Positions 28,901 through 40,900 of a DNA stretch of 64,000 nt are shown in pieces. The DNA is from Amaurobius ferox. Its lineage: Eukaryota > Arthropoda > Arachnida > Araneae > Amaurobiidae. The stretch spans positions 6,189,191 to 6,253,190 of the forward strand of contig OX578145.1 in assembly GCA_951213105.1 (NCBI GenBank), read 5' to 3'. The number at the start of each line of letters is the position of its first letter. The first letter of the stretch is position 1. Made by a program: the position numbers and the translations under genes. Under the pieces are notes generated by a model. That model was given only the letters and a program-made list of their open reading frames with translations, was not told where the DNA came from and ran no database searches.

Positions 28901-31900
28901 ATAGTATGACTGTGCATGCACTTTCGGGCTGTCCACAAGGAGGTGTGCTTTCACCAATTCTTTGGTGTATAGTTGTGGACTCTCTTTTGGAGAGCATCAG
29001 TGCTTCTGGCGTTTCTTGCGTTGGTCATGCAGATGATGTTGTCATCATTGCCAGGGGCAAATTTAGCAACACTGTATCCGACATGATGTCTACTGCTCTT
29101 AGGAGGGTTGAGGCATGGTGCAGAAATGCAGGCCTTACGGTTAATCCGCATAAGACTGCTTTGGTTGCGTTTACTAGGAAATGTATACTTAATCTTGGGG
29201 GTATTCGGTTCTTTGGGCAGAAGCTTATTTGCTCCAAGGAGGTTAAATTCCTGGGAATTTACTTTGACAAGGAACTCAATTGGAAGAAACACTTGGAGTA
29301 TTGCACGACTAAAGCCAGACGAATCTTCTGGTCTTGTAGGAATGCTATTGGGAAAACCTGGGGCTTAAATTCCAGGGCTATCCATTGGATTTACTCGATG
29401 GTAGTCTGACTTATCATTTCCTATGGATCCATTGTTTGGTGGTCCAGAATTAAATGTGAAACAGCTAAACTTGAATTAGTTAAGCTTCAAAAGATGGTGT
29501 GCATTGCAATCTCTGGATGCATGAAAACCACTCCTACTGCAACTCTCGAACTTTTACTTGGTTTGCATCCGCTCTACATGCGTATTGAAGCAGAGGCACT
29601 CATCTGCATGAACAGACTTAAATATCTGAAATACTGGAAAGATTACTCAAGGTATCTATCTTGGGGCGAACTTAACAGTAAGGTTGCCAGTCATCCTTAT
29701 TTCTGTATGCCACCTGATGGCATCCATGTCAAATTTACGTTTGACAAGCCTTATGAAATTCTTGTCCCCTCGCGGGATGATTGGAAGAGGACTCCAACCT
29801 ACAACAAACTGAAATGTTTTGTATGGTACACAGATGGCTCGAAGATTGGCACAAGTACTGGTGCTGGTGTTTGCTGATCTGATGATGGTACTGAGCTGTC
29901 TTATCCGCTTGGCAATTTTGCTACTGTCTTTCAGGCCGTACTGAGCTGTCTTATCCGCTTGGCAATTTTGCTACTGTCTTTCAGGCCGAAGTCTTTGCCA
30001 TCCTTATGTGTTGTAGAATCTGCTATGACAGGAAGTATAAGAATAGCCAGATTTTCATTTGTTCTGACAGTCAGGCTGCTCTTATGGCTCTGGGGAAGTT
30101 CACTGTGACGTCTTCCCTTGTTTGGGAATGTTATAATGCTCTCTGTGAAATCGCTAGCAATAATAATGTCATTCTTTACTGGGTGCCTGGTCATTCGGGT
30201 ATTCCTGGCAATGAATTGGCGGATGAACTTGCTAGGAAAGGCTCAAGTACTCCTTTTGTGGGCCCTGAGCCGGCCTTGGGAATTCTCAATGACCTTGTTA
30301 GAAGAATTGTCTATGATATCTTCAGGAAGCTTCAATGTAAGAACTGACGTGACACTAAGGGACAAAGGCAAGCGAAAATTCTCAACTGCAATTGCCCTAG
30401 TACACGTCAAAAGGAACTTTTCAGGCTCAGTAGAACCGGCATCAGGAGGGCTGTTGGGCTCCTTACTGGGCACTGCACCCTCAAGAGACACCTTAATATT
30501 ATGGGTGTCACCAAGTATTCGCTTTGCAGAGGCTGCAATCACAGCGAAGAAACTGCAGCTCACATTCTATGTGAATGTGAGGCTTACTCTGCTCATAGAT
30601 TCGAGCACATTGGTCATCATGTGATTGAACCCTCGGAGCTGAATGACATTCCTGTCAAGTGCCTGCTTATTTTCGCATCGGCTACTGGTCTCTTTTCTTA
30701 GAGATCTTTTTTCTTCTGGGGTAGTACAATAGACCTCTGGTCGATGTGCTGGGCTCTTCTGGAGCCACCCACCTTCATTTCATTCATCCTTGTACAGAAG
30801 ATATCCACTGGTTCCTCGATTTCTGGGTAAAGACTGAAAAATTCGTCCAGCAGATGCACTAAGTTGGTGCGCGTTGGGGCTTCAAAATGCACCTCCAACT
30901 TCTCCCACGCATCTGCCGGGCTGTCGTTGATATCGAGTAACTCTCGGTATTCTGCCGATATGTTCCGAAACAGGATGGATAGTGCGCGGTTGCTGCTACG
31001 CACGTACTCCTCTCACTCGCGTCGTGATGTAGACTCGTTGACTGGCAATGCTGTACGGTTGACATGGCCTTCTTTTTAAGAGGAAAGAAATTTCGTTATG
31101 CCAGGTGACGTAACTGTCCTTGTTCAACACTTCAATGCCGTTGCTCACTTCCATAGTCATAAAGTCTCTAAACTTTGACTGACTAGAGTGCACTGTTTAC
31201 CTTTCTGTTTGATGCAAATGGCGCCGCTCACGGCCCCCGTTGATGAAATTCACAACACTTCACTGCTGCTTTGCTGCACTATAAGGATTCTAATTAAATG
31301 TTAAGGCTTTAACATGCTGGCGGCCCATAACCTAATATTGCTGGTGACTGTGGAGTATTTAAAAAATTTTTGCCGTGTTTCCCCTTTCCTTATAACTTAA
31401 CGTGCTGATGTCAGTGCTAGCAGTGTGGAAGTTTAGCAGAGGGTAAGATGCAGTTGTAAAGTGTTCTTTAATAAAAGGCAAATTTGTCAAACACAAACAT
31501 CACTTTTATTATAGTGAGATCCATTGATTAAGACTTGGTTACAAATCACTGTAATGTCGTTGCAAAGCCAAACAGTATGTACAAAAAATGAGCTAGCAAG
31601 CTCATGAAAAAGGTTGATAAACAGTTTATGACTAGGCATACACACTCTCAGTTACTTATACTGTTGTTATAACATTGGTAAGTAGAGAAAAGCTACATTA
31701 CCACTAATGCCGTGCTTGTTTTTACACGTCATGGCATTACACAGAGTCCAAGACCGCGAAAAATTAACTTGGTCTCTTAAAAATTGAAAGAGCCCAAACT
31801 AGAAATATTTTATTGCACCTTCCGAAATAAAACTATCGGAACTTGACTCGTACTTTTGTTTAAGCAACTTAGTTGACAACGCTAACATACCGCAACATAC

Positions 31901-34900
31901 TCAAACTGAGTATTTGCTAAGCATTAGATCACTATAAGACTTCGGTCATCCATCCATCGATCGATCAGACACACATTAAGACATAAGACAGAAGCCACCA
32001 CCAGTAACTGAGAATGCGTCCTAGTATATATACACAGTGATGGGTATTCTCCGGAACACAACCGTTGATGGCAGCGCCCTCACAATATGCAAATCAGGAT
32101 GAGCGAGCTGCGAGAAGGCGATTTGCATGAACGGCATGTTCTGTTCTCGTCACGAGTCGTTCACGGGAACGATAAAACCATTCTTAAAATGAAGACACGT
32201 TCCCGCGATAACGAGAATCGCGACAAAAACAGAACCAAGTTTCCAACACTTTATTTATACCGTGCTTCTATCTGTCATTTTGATCCTGTACATGTTTTAT
32301 GTTATGCCTGGTGACTCGATTCCATGCGCATCAAGCCTTTACAATGTTATCTCTGATTTTAAAATTAATTGCTTAACACATGCCATGCTTAATATAGAAC
32401 TTGACAATTTGTCCTTCTAATTTTGCATTATAATAGCCTTCAATTTAAATTTTTTGCTCATGTTTATATGTTGATACATTATTGTGTTTGTTGTAATGAT
32501 GCCAATTTGTAACATGCAAATTTTGCCTATCAGTGTGGATAGTATCTAAGCTTGCTGGTATGATTTTCATAATATGCCACTGAGGAAGGGTATGCTGATG
32601 CCCGAAAGAGCTCAGGCTTTTAATCTGTGTGTAAGTTTATAGGATGTTTATTAAATGACTTTTAAAATCTAAAGATTTTGTCTTTACTTTATTTAAATCA
32701 ATTTACAATTTGGATGCGTTACCACTCTACGTAAGTAAGCTAAAATGAATCTTTGTTATCTGGTGGTGAGTTTCTATTTTTTTATCTTTTCTCCCATCCA
32801 TCACAGACTCATGGATAATCAAGATTCCACAGTGCTGGTGACCGGAAGGGCAAGAGACAAAAGTCAATTAATAAAATTTAATATTTTCTAATTGATACTA
32901 GGATAAAGGAAAGTATTTTCTTGGTATATATTTAAAAACTTTGAAACACATACCATATTAAACTCGGTTTCTTTAAAATTGGTGGCTGAAGATCAAGGAA
33001 GATACTTCACTCCCTTTTTACACGAGAGATTAAATATCAAAACGCTGCGTGCTTCCTATTGGCTCAAAATCTTGTGACCTCACGATTTTGTCTTGGTGTA
33101 TTACTTGGCGCTCTTTAAAAACTTCAACGAAGTTATCGCTAGAAATGGGGCAAGTAACTTAATATAAATTCATTGAAAACGATTGCGTAATAACAAATAG
33201 GGTTTGCTTTGTTTTGTTGCGTACAGAATCCTCCAATAACCGGGAATTGACTGTAAAAGTGTATTATACAGTTTACCGCTCATGAAATCAAAAGTTACAG
33301 CTTTGTTTATAAATATCTTACTGGTCAAACAGTACAGCTTTGCTTATAAATTACTTCTAATATCATACATAGTATACCATCTATTACGTTAGGCATAACG
33401 AAATATATTTTAGAGTACGTATTATATATTTCATTAGCAAAATGAACTATCACGATTTCGTTTATAAAGTTCTTTGCCATGCTTATGTTCATCAACTTTG
33501 CAAATATGTCTACAGTAAAAATACTTCGGTAAAGTTGAAATTTTATTTTTCTTTTAGTTTCTATTAAATGTGTAAAACCTATTTCTGAGATTATAAGACG
33601 TATGAGTTTTCCAAGTAGGAAATGTATGAGTTTTTTATTTAGGAAAGCTAGCTAGTTGAAGCACTCGGATTGGTTAATGTGTTCTGAATTTTTAATCATT
33701 TGAGTGCTTTTATTAGTATATTTTTTAGATTAATAGATTCTGAATTTATATAGATCAACGATTTACAAATCAAGAAAAATATTATGGATATGTGTTATGT
33801 TTTTGCAGTAAAATGTTTTGTTTGTAATGTATTCTATACTTTTAAAAAGTCCATTTTTAATCCATTCATGTTCTGTTCTATTTAATTTTAGGAATTTTTG
33901 CAAGATTGCATCATTTAAAAACAATTGCACTTAATTTCATAGAAATCAATTTCTTCTTTTTAATATCATAACCTCCTCCCCCCATATATATAAAAAATAT
34001 TATTATAAAGCAATAAAAGCATATTGGCTCAAAATATTTTACAAAATAATTTTTTACTTATAAAATGATTTACTGTACTACAAATAGTATTATAATGTTT
34101 CACACATTGATGTATTACACTTGGTAATTAAACCTGCAATCATAATTGGTATGTACTGAATCAGTGTATTAACAAATTTAAAACATTTAAATATCAAATG
34201 TGTGGCAAAATCTGTTTTGATCTCTTTATGATTTACAAATGGTATTATTTCATAAACACATCTAGAATCCGGTGAATTTTTATTTATGTGGTAGGGTCTA
34301 TTAAAAATTATCAATTTAACTAAAAGTAAATAAAATTAATCTCAAATAATGAAAGTCAGCAAAAAATCAATGTTTCTGTCTGTTTGCTGGCATTGTCACA
34401 GAAAATCGAAGCAATGTCAACTATGGAATTTAGTACAAGGATACATCCGGGCAAGTTCTAAATAAAAAAAAAACTTTAAAGGGACAGTGGATGTTCAAAT
34501 TATTAAAAATCGACAAATTTATGCAAAAATTTTTGTTTTGCATATTATTATTATACACATTATCTTGCATCAATTACAAAAAACTGCTTTCAAATCCAAC
34601 TATTATTAAAATATTTCCCCAGCCAAAAGCTATTATCCAAATATTTCCCCGGTGAAATCATAAACATGGACCAGCTGTCACTCACAGTTGATAACTGACT
34701 GTTTTAGTTCAGTGTACCGAGTAAACATTATATTTTAGCAACCCCATGTTTATTACAATTTGGCAGCAACCTTTTTAACTGTGACTTATTTTGAAAGTGC
34801 TTATTTACATTCAGTACCTTTGACAGTATTTGTTTGTTTACCTTGCATCTCTTATTTACCTTCTCTTCATTTACTTTGAATAATAGAAGTTCTTTACAGA

Positions 34901-37900
34901 ACTGACAGCTGCATTTTCATAGTTGTATTTGTAATTTGTTTTTATAGTTTTAAAGAACTTTTCTATTAGCAACGCATATGATAAGTAAGCATTATCATAA
35001 ACCGAAATCCCATTTTAAAAAAAAAAAAAGAGATAGAAAAATAAACAAGCAACTATAAATAAAGCTCATAAGCGATGGGCAGCTTCAATTGATACATCAA
35101 ACTCATTAGATGTAATTTCCAAAGGAATGTTTGGGTACTCACAAAAATTGAATTGACTTGTAAAATATATGGAAATATATTTGGATAAACATTTTCCAGT
35201 CCTTGTGTAAATAATTCAAAAATGCTTCAATGCAAATATAAAAGACTCATATTTATTAAAAATTAGAATAGGTCATACAGTTGGAAGTGACCTTGGAATT
35301 CAAACCATGGATAAGAAGACATTTTATATTGTATAAACAGCTTTTCTAAAGAAAGGAAGAACTTGAACCAGGATGTACTTCTGATTGCTCGGAATATTGT
35401 GCAGGAAAAGCACAAAGAACTTCGTGTATCATGGATGGCAACTTCATCGATATTATAGTCTCTTATGATGCAACTCAGCAGAAAGGTGGACACATATCAA
35501 TTTATGGAATAGGAATTGCCATTAATATTTTAACAGAACTTGCGATTGACTATGGAATTTTGCTAAAATATTGCCCCAACTGCACAAATGCAAAGAGAGA
35601 TTTGAAGGAAAATAGTGTTGAATGCAACATTTGGTATCAAGGTCACAAGTGTGAGTGTTCATGAAATTATGATGGATTCTCGGGTTCGATGGAAATGATA
35701 GCTGCAGAAATATTATGGAAACAATCTCTTGATCATGGAATGAAATATGCAAGTTTAGTTTCGGATGGTGGATGGACTTATAAACATTTATTGCAGTAGA
35801 ATGTTTATGGTAGTGATGTAAAAATTACAAAGGAAGAATGCATCAACCATGTGGCGAAATGATTGGGAACTGGATTGGGGTTAAAGAATGACGAAGTAAA
35901 AGTGTTACCATCGGAAGTCATAAAAAAGTAGTTTGGAAGTAAAACAATTGTGAAATTCACTAACTTCTATGGGAAATCTATAAAAAGCATTGTGTCGGAT
36001 ATTGACAGGATGAAAAATGGCATCTATGTTACTTCGTTGCACTGTTCATCTACTGGCAATTTCTCAGAACACAACAAATGTCTCAAAGCGATCAATCGCG
36101 AATAAAGAAATGCCAAAACCTCATTCACGTATGAAAACCATACTATTTGAAGATGCTGTTTCGAAAATATTGCCAGTGTATCAGAGATTTGTACGTAATG
36201 AATTATTGTCACAGTGTATTACAAGTAAGACACAAAATGCTAATGAAAACATCCATAGTGTAATTTGGAAAACTGTTTTAAAGAAGTCTTTATATTAAAA
36301 AAAATTGGAACTGTCAGTCGTCTCTAGTGTGAGCGAATTAAATATTGGATGTTTAAATACTTTAGGTGCTGAACAAAGAAATCCTGATCAATATCAGTAT
36401 CAATTGCTGAAAAGTGTGATGATCAACGTATAAGTCAGAGCAAAAATAACAGTTCTCTTTTATGGCAAATGTAAAAAAATTAATAAAATATTTCATAAAT
36501 TAGTTAACAACAACAATTAAAAATATACAAATTCCTTGATAGAAGCAGAGATATGAAAAGTATGTGACTACAATTATTTTAAGGAGCTCATAAGCATAAA
36601 ATAAACAAAAAGGAATAATAAATAAAAGAGTATACTAATCAAATGGTTAAATACAACTGCCATTGTATTTAATACTTTAATTAGTACACATCACTTTTAT
36701 AACCTGATGAAGGGGACTCACAATGCCTTTGAAACAATTGTAATAGCTTAATTTTGATGTCTGCTTATATCAAGGAATTTATGTTTTTACAAGCGGCAGT
36801 TACATTCAGATTCATTGTAGCTAAAAATGTAATACAGTAATGGACCAATTATCTGGAAAAACTTTAAAATATCTTTTTTCGTGTGTGTGTTTTTATGGAA
36901 ATTGCAAATTTCCTTTAATATAAACAAGATTAAAAACAAAATACTTCTTTTCTTTTAAATGTATATAGTGGTTTTATGATATAAAACAAATACAGAACCT
37001 CAAAAATCCGAACGTTTTTCAAATTTAGTTATTCTAATTATTGGACTGTCAAAGTCGCGGATTTAAAACAAGAGTAAGATTATTTACATTGAATTATATT
37101 TTATAAAGATTTAAGTTATAAAATAAATGTAATTTATAAATTATAAAATATATAAAGGTTTATAGTGTATTTAGCATAGTACAGAGAATAGACAATAATA
37201 CCAAATCAACGTAATACCTTGCTTAGCGACAGTTTTGGTGATGGATCAGAAATCCAGAAAACTAGCTGTCCGAAGGATTTCAAATAATTGGTCCGTACTA
37301 CTATATGATTTACTGTAAATATGATCAAACGAATCATGAATGTTTACTATAGGTGTATCACTCCCACTACAAACAAATTCTGTTACTTCCTGCTTATATT
37401 GAAGGCTTGGTTTTGCCACTGGCTCAATACTGATGCGTTTCTTTTTTGTTGAAAACAATATTGATTGACACTCTATTTTCAGTAACTATATCCTTTTATT
37501 GGTTGTTTCAGTTTAGATTTGACCCCTGTTGGGTTGCTTTAGAATTTAGGTAATTTGGAGGTTTGAAAATTTACTTTTATTTCTTTTTCCCTGGCTCAAT
37601 ATTCTTAATTTGGTAATATTTAAATAATATTTATTGGCTTTTTCATTTATTCTTTAATTAGAATATTTTTAATCTTCTAAATTAATTTTCTTTATAATAT
37701 TCTTAGTTAAAAATGTTCCATTCCTTAAATTAATATTACTTTTGATTTGTAAATTTTAAAAATTATTTATTTATTTGATTCCCCTTAAAATTCCCTTTAA
37801 TTTGATGTCTCATTTTCCCATTTTGGTTAGAAATTCCGTTTGTTCTACAGTTTCAAGTTATTTCCATGTCTTACTGTAATTCAAAAATTTCAGTTGCGGC

Positions 37901-40900
37901 CATTTTCGGAATTCTGTTTTGCGGGCTTTTTACTGCGATTAAAGGCGCCACCTAAGCGTTTTTCGCGCCCCTTTGGAATTTGGGATTTTTTTAATTGGTT
38001 CGCGTTTTTTTCGGATCGTCTGCTCTCGGAATTAAGAGTATTATTTTGGCAATTCTAATTTTGGTAAGCGAATTTTAATTGCTGCCGTTTATCTAAACTC
38101 GCCCTTTTGCCGCAAGTATAAATACGCGCGCAGAACTTTTCAGTTTCAGTTTTTTGTTGAAATCCTTCGTTGTGGTTAGCGCGAGAAGCGCGTTGTTTAT
38201 TTTCGAATGGAACTTATGCTCCACGCGACCTTTTAATGGAACGTTAAGTTCCTCGCGTTATTCTTTTTTTTTTCATTAGTTGTTTTAATTTAAATTATGC
38301 ATTTTTCAAGCTTTTATCGCGGAATTCGCGACGTAACTCTCCAGAAAAGTACGTGGTGAAAATTCCTTATGCGAGCTGCGTGAACGTAGTTTCTGACGAG
38401 GACGGCCGTTCTAAAAAGATCCGAGTGTTCCAGAAGTAGTTGTTAGGTCTGATCTCCTGAGTTTGCAATCCTTTTCAAGAAAATGCTGAATCCTCTCCTG
38501 TTTCAAGTTTGGGTGAATTCCAGAAAACCAGTGTAGTTTTATTCCTGTCAGCTCAACTATTAGAACTTTTTGTCTCCAACCAGTGCAGCTCTAATGATTG
38601 GAACTTCCCCCCCCCCCCCCCCATGTCTGATGACCCAGCTGGTGAATATTACTGTTATATTTAAACTCCTAATTTCTTAAATTCTCAATATTTTTGAAAT
38701 GCATTTAATCAAAATTTATTCTGTAAATTTAAAATTCTAAAACTGTATTCTGAGAGCAAATTTCTAAACCTTCATAATTTTTAAGAGCCTGGGTTAAATT
38801 CTAAAATTATTTAAATTTAATATTTTTGTTAATGATTTTTTGATGGAATTTAAAATAGATTGTTTTGAGTAAAGTTTTATGCTAATTCCTTAATTTTAAC
38901 CAAGTTGATAAAATTCTAAAATTCTAATGTCTAAAATTCTAATGTTAATTCTTCCTGAGTTGCCTGCCTGTGAGCAGTGTTTTTTGTATTTGTTAATTTG
39001 AAATAATTGAAGTTACAATTTAATAAACTAATTTTCTTTAAACTAAATATTATGTCTTCATTTATCTTTTTTAAACACAGCAGGTTTTATTCTATCTGTC
39101 AAACACAACAGTAGTTTTGGTGCCGTGTACCAGTCTAGAAATTGCTCTCATGTTTTATAATATTTATTAGTAGTATTAAACTTTCAATTGTATTGCAATT
39201 ATGGATGATGTTAGAGAAAGTAACTGTATGTATATTTCTGTATTTGGGTCAGATGAAACTGGAGATGGCTCTAAAGATAAGCCTTTTGAAACTTTATTAT
39301 ATGCTATGTTCTCTGTTGGTAAAGAGCCATTTCCTTCATTTCTTACTAATTCAAACGATGGTAAAGATTGGGATTTAATTCCCAGAAGTCAGGTTGCTAG
39401 TACCAAGAAAACTTGGTTATCCTTATTGGAAAGAAATTTACCTTCTAAAATAAACATTGAGGCAACCTCTGATAATGTAAATTCTGTTGGTAACAAAAAT
39501 ATTGATTCAAATGTTAATAGTAAACAATATGACTTAAATGAACAGGGATTAAAAATGGATTCTTCTAAATGTAATGTAATGAGTAATTTTAAAACAGTCT
39601 CTTCAATAGGAGACTTTTTAGATTCAATCCCAGTATTTTCAGGAGAGGAATCTGGCCTCCCATTGGAGGATTACATAGATAGAATTAAAATGTTAGCTGA
39701 CCATGCAAATTGGTCTGAGTCAGACAAGCTCTTAGTTTTAAAGTTAAAACTGTCAGGCATAGCTGCAAGATTTATTAGAGATAATCCTAAGTTAAAAGAA
39801 GAGAAATCTTTCTCTCAAATTCTTAAAGCTTTACGCGACAGATTTTCCTCAATAGAATGTTTACACAGTAACTTGAGAGCATTTCTGCAGAGTTATCAGA
39901 GACCAAATGAATCTGTGCGTCAGTTTGCTGCTAGAGTTGAGGCTTCCTCATATAAAACTGTTTCACCTGCCTTACTGAATGACAGAGTGGCAAACCAGCA
40001 AAGACTTGATGTCTTGTGCTCGGTTTTCATTGAAGGCTTGAAGCCTCATTTCAAACGGCTAATCCTACCTCAAAACCACAAGAGTTTTGACTCTGCAAAA
40101 AGGCATGCTGTGGCGGAGGAAGAGGTGTGGAGCAAGCAACATGGGGATGATCCCCAATATGTTATGAGTCTTGGAGAGTCTGAAAATAAGCAGCTCCATG
40201 ATGAGCTTAAGAGAAATAAAATGGAGGTAGAGAACCTCACTAAAAGGCTTGCTGAGTTGAAGACTCAGATTAACACCAAACCACAGCTGCCTCAAACTAG
40301 AGTGACAAAGGATAGCCGAAGGTGTTTTTCATGTGGTCTATTAGGTCACATAAGTGTGGATTGTAGGAAATTTCCTCAATCACACAGGTTCAACAGAAAT
40401 TCTAGGTCTCTGCCTACTCGAATGTATCAACAACCTTTTTCTTTTCCACAACCTACACAAAACTATCCATATAATTATTTTCCACAACAAACGCAGGGAT
40501 TTCAACAACCTACTCAATTTTTTTACCATCAGCCAAATCAAAACTTTCAGCCTGACATTAATGAAACTAAACCTAAAATGAGTTACAACACTTTTTATAC
40601 ACCTAGGGGTGATAAAAATGACAACGACAAACAAAATTTAAACTAAGTAAGGGTGAAGGGAGTTTTCACTCCAACTTACCTTCTGAAGCCCTTGGGGTGT
40701 TACCAGTGGTGCAAAATTCAAATTTGATTTCATTACAGAATTTGTCTCTACCAGTGATTTCTGGTATGATAAATAATGTTGATATTCCTATACTTATTGA
40801 TTCTGGTGCTTCTATTAATGTGTTGTTTACAAATGTATTATCTCATTTAAATATACCTGACAGTTAATTAACAAAGTGTAATATAAATTTAAAAGGCATC

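Larger units (their letters stand above)
25010..30785 (+). mobile_element. Non-LTR retrotransposon (LINE) with endonuclease, RT and RNase H
   Basis: About 5.78 kb, inserted into Copia gag with a 75-base target duplication. The order is a structured 5' UTR (25035-25740), ORF1 with a DUF4780-like region, ORF2 with endonuclease/exonuclease/phosphatase, reverse transcriptase, RNase H and a C-terminal Cys/His motif, and a short 3' UTR with no poly(A) tail. RNase H plus an APE-type endonuclease places it in the I/LOA/R1 group of clades; I cannot name the clade. It is G+C richer than the flanking intron. ORF2 carries several stops and at least two frameshifts, so it is inactive. Confidence 0.92.
24292..32249 (-). 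mobile_element. Copia-type LTR retrotransposon, pol deleted, split by a LINE
   Basis: Minus-strand element. The order is 5' LTR (31333-32248), primer site (31321-31332), gag, then a truncated 3' LTR (24292-24532). Gag is split by the LINE at 25010-30785. The 5' LTR starts TGTTGGAA like Drosophila copia. A five-base direct repeat TTTAT flanks the element at 24288-24292 and 32250-32254. Between the gag zinc knuckle and the 3' LTR there is no protease, integrase or reverse transcriptase. Only ~240 of ~916 bases of the 3' LTR remain, so one deletion probably removed pol and the upstream part of the 3' LTR. Confidence 0.85.
37527..39110 (+). repeat. Gypsy 5' LTR, 1584 bases
   Basis: Starts TGTTGGGTTGC and ends CAAACACAACA. 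U3 contains a G+C-rich patch near 37900-38060. Promoter and polyadenylation signals are listed separately. A poly(C) tract lies at about 38606-38622. Reading frames inside (for example 37840-38058) are identical in both LTRs and are not genes. Confidence 0.95.

Noticed and set aside
36698..36735. Hammerhead ribozyme at CTGATGAAGGG...GAAAC
   Set aside because: The core letters are present but stems I and III cannot be formed from the flanks. It is kept only as a repeat-tail observation.
37840..38058. 72-codon frame repeated at 45699-45917
   Set aside because: The identical frames lie in the two LTRs of the Gypsy element and overlap the U3 region, so they are LTR sequence and not a gene family.
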